A stretch of 64,000 nt of DNA from an uncultured Erythrobacter sp. (GTDB lineage: Bacteria > Pseudomonadota > Alphaproteobacteria > Sphingomonadales > Sphingomonadaceae), in assembly GCA_947488325.1 (NCBI GenBank), contig CANKYZ010000007.1, positions 1 to 64,000 on the forward strand, read 5' to 3'. The notes under the pieces are model-generated. The model was not told the origin of the DNA, ran no database searches, and worked only from the letters and a program-made list of their open reading frames with translations. Positions 55,067-64,000 of this stretch are shown piece after piece (position 1 is the first letter of the stretch; every line of letters starts with the position of its first letter). The translations under genes and the position numbers were made by a program.

Positions 55067-55876
55067 CTAGGCCGGCCTAGTCAGCAGTGTCACGCCAGCA
55101 TTCCTAAAATCTAGGACTTCTAAATCTTGCGCAAAGAGGCACTCACCAGCCCCTGCACTTACTTTGCAGTCCTGTGCCACCAGTTTCCCGCGTAACGGCA
55201 ACGCAAGCAGTGGCCCAGTGTAAGCCTGCAATATCTCATCACCAGGCGCGCCTTCGATCCGATCCAGCCGGAAATGTGCTCCGTTGGTCAGTGTATTGCC
55301 ACGCTGTGCGACCGTTCCCTTGTTCTTAGGATTGTAAGGCGTGCAGTCAGCAACCGATAGTGCCCGATCCAGATGCAATTCACGAGGACGGCCATAATCA
55401 TACAACCGAAAGGTCGTATCGCTGTTCTGTTGCACTTCCACCAAAGCAAGTCCGGGCCCGATCGCGTGGACCGTTCCGGCAGGAAGGTAAAAGACATCGC
55501 CTGGATGCGCGGGATGCCACGTCAACAGTTCTTCAATTGAGCCATCGCGCGCAGCGGCCTCGATCTGCTGAGGTGTAACTTTTTCGTCAAAACCAATCGC
55601 CAATTGGGCGCCGGGTTGAGCATCCAGCACAAGCCAGCATTCTTCCTTTCCATCTTCGCCGGGCAAGGCATTGGAGTCCGACGGATGCACCTGAACTGAC
55701 AATTTTTCACTGGTGAAAAGATATTTGACTAGCAGCCGCGGCAATTCAGGCGGCGGTTCGAACCAAATTTCGCCAATTCTGGTATCACTTGGCGCAGTGA
55801 ATGGAGCTGGCAGCGAACTGCAGCCCCATACTTTCTCCACCAAGCGGGTGGGTATCTGACGCACACTGCCTGTCAC
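55067..55876 (-). CDS. manA: Class I mannose-6-phosphate isomerase
   Basis: A 269-residue enzyme interconverting mannose-6-phosphate and fructose-6-phosphate. Cupin motifs for the zinc site are KYLFTSEKLSVQVHPSD, GDVFYLPAGTVHAIGPG and VEVQQNSDTTFRLYDYGR. The length is typical for the short class I form. The start overlaps the stop of the guanylyltransferase gene by four bases (ATGA), so the pair is co-translated to provide GDP-mannose. Its last codon lies in the palindrome CTAGGCCGGCCTAG. Confidence 0.9.
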   Translation of the reverse strand: MTGSVRQIPTRLVEKVWGCSSLPAPFTAPSDTRIGEIWFEPPPELPRLLVKYLFTSEKLSVQVHPSDSNALPGEDGKEECWLVLDAQPGAQLAIGFDEKVTPQQIEAAARDGSIEELLTWHPAHPGDVFYLPAGTVHAIGPGLALVEVQQNSDTTFRLYDYGRPRELHLDRALSVADCTPYNPKNKGTVAQRGNTLTNGAHFRLDRIEGAPGDEILQAYTGPLLALPLRGKLVAQDCKVSAGAGECLFAQDLEVLDFRNAGVTLLTRPA

Positions 55877-56928
55877 TGGTGAGCGGCTCCGGGCAGTTTT
55901 CCCACGGCCTGAGCGTCATCACATGTTGTCACCAACACCTCGCCATCTGAAACGATGATACAGACGTTGGAGAGACCAACCGCGGAAATACGGGGGCCAT
56001 CACTTAAGGCCAGAACATTGCTGCAATCCAGCAGATCGGCTGTCCCGCGAATGACATTATCGCCGTCGCCGCCGCCGTTTAGTTGCTCAGAAAGTGCATC
56101 GCGCAATGCGGTCCAATTTCCGATATCGGACCAGCCCATATCGGCTGGAACCATCGCGGCACGGGCGGTGTTTTCCATAACCGCATAATCGATGGAATCA
56201 CCTTCGATGCTTGCGAAAACATCGGGATTTGGGTGAAAGCGCGTTCCGTCTTCACGGCCTGCCAAGGCAGCTTGCAGCACGGATTTCGCCATGGCTGGAC
56301 GGTGCCGAGCGAGTTCGTCGAGCAATGCCCCCGCGCGGAATACAAAGATACCACCATTCCAGCTATATTCACCGCTGGCCAAATAGCTTTCTGCACGCGC
56401 GCGGTCAGGCTTCTCCACGAATTCAGCAATCTTGTAGCCGCCCGGCAATTCCTCTCCTCGCCTAAGATAACCATAGCCCGTTTCTGGTCGATCGGGCGCA
56501 ATCCCAATGGATACGAGGTAATCCTGTGCCGCCAATTCCCCAGCGACCAGCGCCGCGCTGCGAAATGCAGCTTCATCAGCGATATGATGATCGCTCGGGC
56601 AGACCAAGATGATATCATCGGGAGGTAGAAGAGCCGCAGCCAGAGCAATTGCGGGTGCAGTGTTCCTTGCAGCGGGTTCCACGATCAAGCGATGCGGCGC
56701 ACCGTGCATTTGCTCTTCGATAAGGCCGCAATGCTGAGCGCCTGCAACGATGATTGGTGCAGCAAATTGCGCGTTTCCAGTCACCCGACCCACAGCTTGC
56801 TCAAACAAAGTCGTATCACCGATAAGCGGCAAAAATGGTTTGGGCATGGCTTTACGGCTCGCAGGCCAAAGCCGGGTGCCGCTGCCGCCGCAAAGAATAA
56901 CGGGGTGGATTGAGCGCTGCTTAATCAT
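55873..56928 (-). CDS. Mannose-1-phosphate guanylyltransferase
   Basis: A 351-residue nucleotidyltransferase making GDP-mannose from mannose-1-phosphate and GTP. The N-terminal motif HPVILCGGSGTRLWPASRKAMPKPFLPL and the FVEKPDRARAESYL motif are diagnostic; VMENTARAAMVPADMGWSDIGNW is the sugar-binding part. It lacks the isomerase domain of bifunctional enzymes, which is supplied by the coupled manA. GDP-mannose feeds exopolysaccharide, LPS or compatible solutes, but no glycosyltransferase is near. Confidence 0.93.
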   Translation of the reverse strand: MIKQRSIHPVILCGGSGTRLWPASRKAMPKPFLPLIGDTTLFEQAVGRVTGNAQFAAPIIVAGAQHCGLIEEQMHGAPHRLIVEPAARNTAPAIALAAALLPPDDIILVCPSDHHIADEAAFRSAALVAGELAAQDYLVSIGIAPDRPETGYGYLRRGEELPGGYKIAEFVEKPDRARAESYLASGEYSWNGGIFVFRAGALLDELARHRPAMAKSVLQAALAGREDGTRFHPNPDVFASIEGDSIDYAVMENTARAAMVPADMGWSDIGNWTALRDALSEQLNGGGDGDNVIRGTADLLDCSNVLALSDGPRISAVGLSNVCIIVSDGEVLVTTCDDAQAVGKLPGAAHQ

Positions 56929-57016
56929 GCCCAGCCTTTAGCATTGAGGGGGTTTAAAGCCAGTGAACGCGCAAAGGAGGCACTAATTGTGTTGATCACT
57001 TCACGCCGATGCAGCC

Positions 57017-57739
57017 TTATCTTTGGCGAAAATCAACGCGATAGCCATAACGTGCCTCAACCGCATCACCAGCTCGATTGCGCGCGGGATTGAAACGAAT
57101 TTTCTCGATCACAAGCCCGCAGACCAGCGCAGTGCTCTGGGGGTCTGCTGTGCTACGAGTGACCGAACAGTCGCGTGCTCGGCCATCGGTGGTAACGGTG
57201 AAAAAGACGGTCACCGATGTCCCGAACCGAGCTTCTCGTCCACCATCCGGGATAGGGAAATCGCGCCTGAGGTCAAGGTTGCCTGACGCCACATTGGGCC
57301 TCACTGCCACACCGTTACCCTGCCCGCCGCCTTGATTACCGCTACCGGTTCCCAGACCATCGCCATCCGCACCTGTTCCATCACCTTCCTCACGCGCGCC
57401 GGATCGCTGTGCTGTGCCTGTTGACGATGCTTGTTGAAGAGGTTCGGGGTTGCTCTCAATTCGCGACGATGGCGCGGTAACCGGTTCAGGCACCGCTTCC
57501 TCCCCTGGATTACCAGCGGCACCTTCATTTGGCTCTGGCACCGCTTCGGCATCGTCGGGTGCGGTGATTGTAACGGTAAAGGTGCTCGTCAATTCACGTT
57601 CAACCGAAGCGGTAAATTCGGGCGCAAGTAGGCGCGACAGACCATAAAGCGCAAAAACGTGAAAAATCGCGATTGCACTGAGCAAGGGCCAGCGCGGCCC
57701 CTTCGGTTTTCCCTGATATCCGCGTTTGCTCTTGATCAT
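57017..57739 (-). CDS. TonB-family energy transducer
   Basis: A 240-residue protein of TonB layout: short basic N terminus, one membrane helix (WPLLSAIAIFHVFALYGLSRLLA), a Pro/Glu/Gly-rich periplasmic spacer, and a C-terminal TonB domain (GTSVTVFFTVTTDGRARDCSVTRS, VIEKIRFNPARNRAGDAVEARYGYRV). TonB proteins pass proton-motive energy to outer-membrane receptors. No exbB/exbD lies nearby. It may serve the several receptors of this window, including the one at 60984, but this is inferred. Confidence 0.85.
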   Translation of the reverse strand: MIKSKRGYQGKPKGPRWPLLSAIAIFHVFALYGLSRLLAPEFTASVERELTSTFTVTITAPDDAEAVPEPNEGAAGNPGEEAVPEPVTAPSSRIESNPEPLQQASSTGTAQRSGAREEGDGTGADGDGLGTGSGNQGGGQGNGVAVRPNVASGNLDLRRDFPIPDGGREARFGTSVTVFFTVTTDGRARDCSVTRSTADPQSTALVCGLVIEKIRFNPARNRAGDAVEARYGYRVDFRQR

Positions 57740-57791
57740 CTATCCTATGCCACGGTGCGTTTGAAATTTCAGGTCGGAGCGGGTCCAACCC

Positions 57792-60700
57792 ATGCTGGTT
57801 CTTTACCAGCAGATCATGATTATAGCGATGGAGCGCATCATCGAAAGTGTGTTGAAACGTACGGGTCGAACTGATCCACGTTCGCATGGGCCGGCCCCAA
57901 CGGATTCCACGGCGTTTTGCGGCAAAATCGCTACAGGTACGCTTGATCAACGTAGCCTGATCTTTGCGTTTGGAGGGACGCTGACATTCTTTGGTCTTGG
58001 CCTGTTTTGTCTGTCGATTGCACGCTTCGACGCCGCGTTGATCAGCGTTTGGATCCCGAACGCCAGTGCCGTAGCACTGCTGCTATTGGCACGGCTGCGC
58101 AATGAGTTGCCGATCTATACCGGGATCGTTATCGCCAGCCTCAGCGCGCATTTCATCTCGGGCTATGCGGCCGATGCTACGCTGGCATTCACCGCTGCCA
58201 ACATAGTCGATATTGCACTTGTCACGTGGCTAACCCGGCGTGCGTGCGGGGCACAGCCAGACATGACTGACTTAACGCATTTGGGCCGGTTTCTGATGTA
58301 TGGCGGCCTGATTGGTCCGGTTGCGTCCGCATCGATCGCGATCATCGCGATGGGTTCCCAACCCAGCGGTGCCTTCACCAGCGCAACCGCTTGGTTCCTC
58401 GCTAACAGCATGGGCATGATCCTGACTGTACCAGCAGCGCTTTTGATTAATGCGGCCATCCATAATCAAATCACATTGACCACGGCGCAATTGTTTGAAC
58501 GCAGCGCAATGATGATCGGCGGATTGGTAGCCGTCTTTCTGGTGTTCAATCAGGAAGGCCATCCGTTTCTGTTCCTTGTTCCCCCAATCACTTTGCTGAT
58601 GGCATTCCGGCTGGGGCCTCTTGGCACCGCGCTTTACGTGCCTGGCATTGCTGTTTTGGCTAGCTGGATGGCCTATGCGCAGATTGGTCCAATTGCTCCT
58701 GGCACCGGATCCGGCATCGGAAAAATGTATGCCATCCAAGCAATCGTTGCCGCCAATTTTCTGATCGGACTGCCAATTGCAGCCATCCTCGCAGGGCGAG
58801 CACGCTTGACAGAACAATTGGCCGAGGGCCGCGCTGAACTTGCCTTGCTTACCGACAATGTGACCGACGCGGTTCTCAACATAGATAATCGCGGCGTCTG
58901 CACCTACGCATCGCCGTCTGTGCGTGATGTTCTGGGCAGAGAACCAAACGATCTGATTGGTCACATCATTACTGAACGCAGCCACGAAGACGCGGGCGAT
59001 CGGATCGCTTTAGCGCTCGATCGGCTTTTAGGCGGTCAAGTCGATAAGGAACGCGTAACCTATCGTAGATTGATGGATGCCGAAGATGGCAGACCTGTTT
59101 TTATTGAGGCGGACTGCACCATCGCATTTTCCTCTGATACGGGAGACCTGAGCGGTGTCGTCGTGTCCGCGCGCGACGTTACTGAGCGTGTAGAACTAGA
59201 ATTGCTGCTCACGCGCGCACGGCGACATGCTGAACATGCAGCACGCGCCAAGTCCAATTTCCTGGCCAATATGAGCCATGAGATCAGGACACCGATGAAC
59301 GGCGTGCTGGGTTTCGCGGAATTGATGTTGCAAGACAAACAGACTGATGATCATCGTCGCCATACAGAGATGATCGTCCAGTCGGGTCGGTCCATGATGT
59401 TATTACTCAATGATATTTTAGACCTATCAAAGATCGAAGCGGGAAAGATCACGATTGATCACGCCCCTTTCGATCTGTTTGCAACCATCGCTGAATGCGT
59501 GACCCTGCACCGCACCGCAGCTGAAGGAAAGGGCCTCAAGCTCATTTTTAATCCGCATTATTGCGGCCCGGACGGTTGCGGTGGGAATGACGCTGGGTGC
59601 AGCAATTCCGAGCAAGTCCTTTGGGTAACAACCGATGCGCTGCGGCTTCGGCAAATCATCCTAAATCTAGTTGCCAATGCGGTAAAATTCACAGAGCAAG
59701 GCAGCGTCGAAATCAGCTGCCATATCCATGATAATGAAGTCATAATCGAAGTGAAAGACACTGGTATCGGCATTTCTCCATCCCGGATTCAAACGATATT
59801 TTCGCCTTTCACACAGGCAGAAAACGATATTGCGAGGCGGTTTGGCGGCACCGGGTTGGGCCTTACAATCAGCCGTAAATTGGCCGAATTGCTTTCCGGG
59901 AAGATCGAGGTCGAAAGCGAGCCAGAGATTGGGTCGAAATTCCGCATTACATTTCCCGCAATCATTGTTGAGCCGAGAATACCGCTGAATGATCAAATTG
60001 AAGATGTGAAGCCAGTTGATTTGCCAAAATCTGCAAGGATACTCTTGGCTGAGGATCACGATGTAAACCGTCAACTGGGTTCGAAAATGCTGGAACGGTG
60101 TGGCCAATCGGTAGAGATCGCTCATGACGGTAACGAGGCGATCGCGATGGTGATCGACAGCATGATGCGTGGCAAACCGTATGATCTGGTTTTCATGGAT
60201 ATCCAGATGCCAGGCTGCGATGGTTTTGCCGCGACACGCGCAATCCGAGATGAGGGGATTGGCCCTGATATCATGCCGATAATTGCGCTTACCGCTAATG
60301 CCTTCTCTGAAGACATCTCAGAAGCGAAAGAGGCTGGAATGCAGGCCCATCTTTCGAAACCGCTGGTATTTGCTGATCTGGCTCGCGTGTTACAGCGCTG
60401 GCTACCGACGCGGATTGTTGAGTCCGAAGACCCAGAGCCAGAAGACCCTTATAGCGATGACTGCACCCAATGGGACTACGGTCCGCACGACCCGCGACAA
60501 GCTCTAGCGCATAAAACATCGACAATAGACAATGTTGCCCCGCGTGCTGCCGCGGCTTCGGCCAACAGTTCAACAGGCAGTCAGACAGGTCATTCACCGG
60601 AGCTAATCGACCGTTGGAACAAGCGCCGCGCAGAAGCGGTCGAGGCAGTCCGAACAACGCTTGAATGCGGGACATTGTCCGATAGCAATCTACCGCCCGG

Positions 60701-60905
60701 TCTTCATGACGAACTTGCCCGTTTGGTGCATAAGCTGGCCGGAACTGCGGCCATTTTTGGGGAGCCGGAATTAGGCGATCACGCAGCCGCTTTTGAACGA
60801 GCGCTGCGCCAAAATCTGTCAGGTGAAGTGCGCGAAGCTCTGGCGTTTGAACTGCTAAGCGTAGCCGACGATCCAGCCGAAACATTCGCCGCCACTGGCA
60901 GCTAA
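57792..60905 (+). CDS. MASE1 hybrid sensor histidine kinase with receiver and Hpt domains
   Basis: A 1037-residue hybrid kinase. The N terminus carries a MASE1-type membrane sensor of about eight helices (residues about 60-320), followed by PAS (about 350-460), HisKA with His496 in NMSHEIRTPMNG, HATPase (DALRLRQIILNLVANAVKF, FGGTGLGLTISRKLAELLSGKI), a receiver domain with Asp803 in DLVFMDIQMPGCDGF, and Hpt with His980 in LVHKLAGTAAIFGE. Full internal phosphorelay is thus likely. Between HisKA and HATPase there is an insertion YCGPDGCGGNDAGCS with three Cys. The cue and target regulator are not known. The track start may be a few codons early. Confidence 0.93.
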   Translation: MLVLYQQIMIIAMERIIESVLKRTGRTDPRSHGPAPTDSTAFCGKIATGTLDQRSLIFAFGGTLTFFGLGLFCLSIARFDAALISVWIPNASAVALLLLARLRNELPIYTGIVIASLSAHFISGYAADATLAFTAANIVDIALVTWLTRRACGAQPDMTDLTHLGRFLMYGGLIGPVASASIAIIAMGSQPSGAFTSATAWFLANSMGMILTVPAALLINAAIHNQITLTTAQLFERSAMMIGGLVAVFLVFNQEGHPFLFLVPPITLLMAFRLGPLGTALYVPGIAVLASWMAYAQIGPIAPGTGSGIGKMYAIQAIVAANFLIGLPIAAILAGRARLTEQLAEGRAELALLTDNVTDAVLNIDNRGVCTYASPSVRDVLGREPNDLIGHIITERSHEDAGDRIALALDRLLGGQVDKERVTYRRLMDAEDGRPVFIEADCTIAFSSDTGDLSGVVVSARDVTERVELELLLTRARRHAEHAARAKSNFLANMSHEIRTPMNGVLGFAELMLQDKQTDDHRRHTEMIVQSGRSMMLLLNDILDLSKIEAGKITIDHAPFDLFATIAECVTLHRTAAEGKGLKLIFNPHYCGPDGCGGNDAGCSNSEQVLWVTTDALRLRQIILNLVANAVKFTEQGSVEISCHIHDNEVIIEVKDTGIGISPSRIQTIFSPFTQAENDIARRFGGTGLGLTISRKLAELLSGKIEVESEPEIGSKFRITFPAIIVEPRIPLNDQIEDVKPVDLPKSARILLAEDHDVNRQLGSKMLERCGQSVEIAHDGNEAIAMVIDSMMRGKPYDLVFMDIQMPGCDGFAATRAIRDEGIGPDIMPIIALTANAFSEDISEAKEAGMQAHLSKPLVFADLARVLQRWLPTRIVESEDPEPEDPYSDDCTQWDYGPHDPRQALAHKTSTIDNVAPRAAAASANSSTGSQTGHSPELIDRWNKRRAEAVEAVRTTLECGTLSDSNLPPGLHDELARLVHKLAGTAAIFGEPELGDHAAAFERALRQNLSGEVREALAFELLSVADDPAETFAATGS

Positions 60906-60929
60906 AGAGCTCGGCTAACCCCAAACGCA

Positions 60930-60957
60930 AACGGCGGAGCCCAAAGGCCCCGCCGTT
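60930..60957. terminator. Terminator between kinase and receptor genes
   Basis: AACGGCGG pairs with CCGCCGTT, with an inner GCC/GGC stem and a CAAA-type loop, and is followed by CGTTT. It serves the convergent kinase gene and the receptor gene on the other strand. Confidence 0.7.
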
Positions 60958-60983
60958 CGTTTAGCTTAGCAGTTTGATCGCAA

Positions 60984-63900
60984 TCAGAACTCGTAACGAG
61001 CACCGATCTGGATGCGCCAGGCAGAAGCGTTAATCGCAATGTCATTGTCATCATCGGGGTTGAAGCCGCCAAGAACATACCGCCCTTGATTATCAACGCC
61101 GCCGACCGACAGACGATCATCCGGATCCATGCTATCTGGATCATCAATGTTAATTCCAGCATCAACGACATCAACAAGCCCGTTAAAGCCACCGCGTGAA
61201 CGCAGAATGTTCCAGCTGCTATCCAGAAGATTCAGGAAGTTTGAGAAGTCAGCAAAAACCTCAATCCGATCATCGGCAATACCGGTCAGACTGCCAATGA
61301 ATGGTATTTCTTGGCTAATCCGCAAATCTAGATCGAAATGCCAATCGTTGCGGCAGGTGTTGCGTTCAATCGACTCACCGCTTTCAAACGAGCATCCTGA
61401 TGACCCAACATAGTCGACAACGCTTTGAACGGCCTCGCCCTGAGCGGCAATCAGGGCCGCCTGCTGCGTGGCTGTGAAGCCCATGCCACTAAAGTCAGAG
61501 ATATTGCCATCGCTCACCCCAGTCGGAATATACAACAATGCGTTATCCGAACCTGAAGCGCTGTCATTGAAGACGCCACCGCCATCAAAGGTCAGGCTGT
61601 AAGGGCGGCCTTCACGTGCACGGAAGAAGATACCAAGGCTAGTATCATAGTCCTTGATGAACTCCTCACGAAATGCGAGCGACATGGTGAAGTTATGGCG
61701 CGTTTCAGAGGTTGCAGTCGACACAGCAGGATCCTGACGGTCGAATGCGCCTGTAACGTCGAATGACGAGGTCGCCGTCGAAGACTGGTTGTTGCGGGCA
61801 TTCTCCGAATCGGTAAAGGCATATCCGAAGTTAAACCGGGTGCTGCCGCCAGAAGTGAACACGCCGCCGTCAAAACTCTTCGACAAGATCACTGAGAAGC
61901 TGTGCGATTCCGAGCTACGCCCATTGGTCAGCTGGATGTTGTCGTCACGGCGCGTGCCGAAACACTCAGCTGTGACATTGGAGTAGGTCGCTCCCGTGCC
62001 GCCATTGCCATCAAGCGTGGCGTTACAACCAGTTTGCGTTGCATCGATTGCGCGGTAAATTGGACGACCATCAACGGTGAAGCCGTTGATGCCAAGATCG
62101 GGGTTCACAGCTTGCGAAAGATCTACAAAGTTCAGCGTGTCGTTGAACCGTGAGTAGATGTAATCGAGGTTTAGGTTCCAATCGCTGAAAAAGCCCGTTT
62201 CCGTGCCGAATGTCGTATTGAAACCAAGATTGGCACGAACCACTGTCGGCACGTCGAGATCGGGGTCAGTCGACTGAATGTCGGCGCCGCCCTGTTCGGC
62301 CGTCTGTACAGCAGCATTGATCGCACATTGCGGAATGCCTGTGAATGTGCCTCCATTCAGAACAGATATCTGATCGGTATCTGGGTCCGTAATCCCCAGC
62401 TCTGCCGGAGTACAATCGCCAGTGTCGCCGTTCGCGCTCGAGAAACCGTTATTCGAAAACGCATTGGAGAAATACACGACTGGGTCACCACCGGAGAAGA
62501 TACCCACGCCGCCAGTTACCCGACTGTTCGAAAAGAAGCCGTCATTGTCGAGTTCATATGTGGCCGAAAAACGCGGCAGAATTACCGGGTCAATACTTGC
62601 GAATGAGACAGCATTGGTGAAACCATAGCGGTCGGTGAATTGCGGATTGGCGCGCGGCGCATCACCATCATACAGTTGCACACGGATACCGGCATTGACC
62701 GAAAGTTGATCTGTCGCCTGCCATTCGTCCTGAGCATAAACCGAGTATATCTGACGGCTGAACAATGCAGCGGCATTGTTGATGTCGCCCCCGGCAGCAG
62801 CAGCGATGGTTGCACCGCCATTGTCGCCATTCACAAGATCATCGGAGTCATCAAACACGCTTGGCGAACCATCACCAATGGCAAGAAGGCCAGCTTCAAA
62901 GTCTGCTAGGTTTTGGAAAAACAGTGAGCCTGTCGCGTTGATGGCGAACAGATTAAAGACCTCAAGATCATTAACCTCAGCACCAAATTTCAGGAAGTGA
63001 TCATTGCCAGCATCAATATTGATCTGGAAACGTGCTTGGTCGATCTGGGTGTCAAGTTGGTTGGCCGAACGGAAAATACCTGGGCCGGTTGCCAAGCGCC
63101 CATTTTGACCAAGGCCATTACCATTTTCGTCGATTCCGAATAGCGTACTACCATCATTGTCGAGACCGACAACAAGGCGTGGGGTCGGATTTGCAGCTTG
63201 CGCTTCGCCAAATCCAACCGGTCCTTGAACGTCCCCAACTTCTGCGCGGCTAATGCGCAGTTCGGTTGAGATTGTATCGCTCCAGTCGGAGTAAAGCCGA
63301 ACCGAATAATAATCTGAGATCGTGCCTTCGTCTTCGAAGCTGTTGAAACCACCAAGTTCCTGGCCGCCGAAATCAGGTTCAATATTGGTTTCTTCCAACC
63401 GCTGATAGCTCGCTTCTAGACGATGATCATCGTTGATGATCGCATCAAGACGGCCAAAGTAACGCACTGCGCTCTCGGCAAGCTGAGTTGGGTAAGGACC
63501 AATGTCCTGACCGTAAACATCACGCGCGATACGAGCGAAATCATCGAACTGTTCCTGAGTTACGAATTCAGCTTCATTGGTGAAGCCAGCGCCGAACGGA
63601 CCGAAATTGTTGCCATCTCCCAGATCGGTTTCTTCGTAACCAACCGAGAAAAACAGCCGATCCGGAATGATTGGACCGTCAAGAGTTGCGCCCCAGCGTG
63701 TTTCTTCGCCAGCGTTAAGCGGACTGCCGTCGATGCTGTTAGCGAACAAACCCTGGTCGAAATAGGTGATGAAGGCAGAACCACTGAACCGATTTCCGCC
63801 AGCCTTGGTCACAACGTTCACAAGACAGCCGGTGAATTCTGAATATTCAACGTCAAACGGAGCAAATTCAACCGAAACCTGATCAACGACGTCAAACGGG

Positions 63901-64000
63901 AGCGGCAGTGAGTTGCGCGCTGCAAACGGCGTACCGTTTAGGCCGAAAACGTCAGCCTGCACGATGCCATCAACAGTGAATGTGTTCGAGCGGTCATTGC
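60984..64000 (-). CDS. Oar-like TonB-dependent receptor, 5' end outside the window
   Basis: The C-terminal 1005 codons of a large outer-membrane receptor. The frame stays open to the window end (FTVDGIVQADVFGLN before the track's start), so the signal peptide and any carboxypeptidase-regulatory-like domain lie beyond. EFAPFDVEYSEFTGCLVNVVTKAGGNRFSGSAF matches the plug end of Oar-type receptors. The barrel ends WRIQIGARYEF, a standard aromatic terminus. A few Cys pairs occur in extracellular-type loops. Oar-like proteins take up or secrete large ligands; the cargo here is unknown. Adjacent to a hybrid kinase and near a TonB gene. Confidence 0.88.
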   Translation of the reverse strand, partial: NDRSNTFTVDGIVQADVFGLNGTPFAARNSLPLPFDVVDQVSVEFAPFDVEYSEFTGCLVNVVTKAGGNRFSGSAFITYFDQGLFANSIDGSPLNAGEETRWGATLDGPIIPDRLFFSVGYEETDLGDGNNFGPFGAGFTNEAEFVTQEQFDDFARIARDVYGQDIGPYPTQLAESAVRYFGRLDAIINDDHRLEASYQRLEETNIEPDFGGQELGGFNSFEDEGTISDYYSVRLYSDWSDTISTELRISRAEVGDVQGPVGFGEAQAANPTPRLVVGLDNDGSTLFGIDENGNGLGQNGRLATGPGIFRSANQLDTQIDQARFQINIDAGNDHFLKFGAEVNDLEVFNLFAINATGSLFFQNLADFEAGLLAIGDGSPSVFDDSDDLVNGDNGGATIAAAAGGDINNAAALFSRQIYSVYAQDEWQATDQLSVNAGIRVQLYDGDAPRANPQFTDRYGFTNAVSFASIDPVILPRFSATYELDNDGFFSNSRVTGGVGIFSGGDPVVYFSNAFSNNGFSSANGDTGDCTPAELGITDPDTDQISVLNGGTFTGIPQCAINAAVQTAEQGGADIQSTDPDLDVPTVVRANLGFNTTFGTETGFFSDWNLNLDYIYSRFNDTLNFVDLSQAVNPDLGINGFTVDGRPIYRAIDATQTGCNATLDGNGGTGATYSNVTAECFGTRRDDNIQLTNGRSSESHSFSVILSKSFDGGVFTSGGSTRFNFGYAFTDSENARNNQSSTATSSFDVTGAFDRQDPAVSTATSETRHNFTMSLAFREEFIKDYDTSLGIFFRAREGRPYSLTFDGGGVFNDSASGSDNALLYIPTGVSDGNISDFSGMGFTATQQAALIAAQGEAVQSVVDYVGSSGCSFESGESIERNTCRNDWHFDLDLRISQEIPFIGSLTGIADDRIEVFADFSNFLNLLDSSWNILRSRGGFNGLVDVVDAGINIDDPDSMDPDDRLSVGGVDNQGRYVLGGFNPDDDNDIAINASAWRIQIGARYEF

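Noticed and set aside
56083-56628. Plus-strand ORF of 181 residues in the guanylyltransferase gene
   Set aside because: Shadow of the real gene; Cys/His content is random.

Overview
The window looks like chromosomal DNA of a marine Sphingomonadales alphaproteobacterium, probably Erythrobacteraceae-like. This rests on gene content and order rather than a database search: four TonB-dependent receptors, a tRNA-Trp / secE / nusG / rplK / rplA ribosomal block, the aat - DUF2155 - NDUFA12-like - DUF192 - recX run, an ABA4-like carotenoid-type membrane protein, PHA and TelA/XpaC genes, and moderate GC with many TTG/ATG start ambiguities. The first 77 bases are pure C and are most likely an assembly artefact. 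The supplied ORF track uses ATG/GTG/TTG starts, so many starts were moved to a better supported internal ATG.

Region 1 (0.1-11.5 kb) is accessory and partly decayed. It holds a secreted isochorismatase-like hydrolase, a membrane-anchored winged-helix/TPR regulator, a secreted cupin, a haloalkane dehalogenase/epoxide hydrolase-like enzyme, a cupin plus flavin amine oxidase pair, a frameshifted gene fragment, two tandem cytochrome P460-type lipoproteins, an OsmC-like protein and a dead IS3-family transposase.

Region 2 (11.6-25.2 kb) is peptide and housekeeping oriented: an S9 serine peptidase, RluE-type pseudouridine synthase, RoxA-type ribosomal oxygenase with a small partner, an ABC-F ATPase, a secreted hydrolase gene broken by two nonsense codons, a secreted M14 peptidase and a large TonB-dependent receptor.

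Region 3 (25.2-39.3 kb) reads as a catabolic block: 4-hydroxyphenylpyruvate dioxygenase with a VOC protein, two thiolase-fold enzymes (one without its cysteines), a divergent enoyl-CoA hydratase / acyl-CoA dehydrogenase pair, two TonB-dependent receptors, a Baeyer-Villiger-type flavoprotein monooxygenase and a CinA-N-like protein. The substrate is not readable from sequence; import through the receptors followed by ring or ketone oxidation and beta-oxidation is inference.

Region 4 (39.3-46 kb) is the ribosomal/secretion block (rplA, rplK, nusG, secE, tRNA-Trp), interrupted by a PspA-like gene, an ABA4-like gene, a seven-helix protein of unknown function, a small basic Cys protein and a sodium:alanine symporter.

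Region 5 (46-64 kb) carries conserved housekeeping genes (aat, DUF2155, NDUFA12-like, DUF192, recX), a fatty acyl-AMP ligase, a DUF389 membrane protein divergent from a telA / xpaC-like / PHA-granule operon, a mannose-sugar nucleotide pair, a TonB-type protein, a large MASE1 hybrid histidine kinase with an unusual Cys-rich insertion, and an Oar-like TonB-dependent receptor that runs off the window. No CRISPR array, prophage or recognised defence island was seen. The best leads for something undescribed are the tandem P460 lipoproteins, the catabolic block, the Cys-rich kinase insertion, and the unknown proteins embedded in the ribosomal block.
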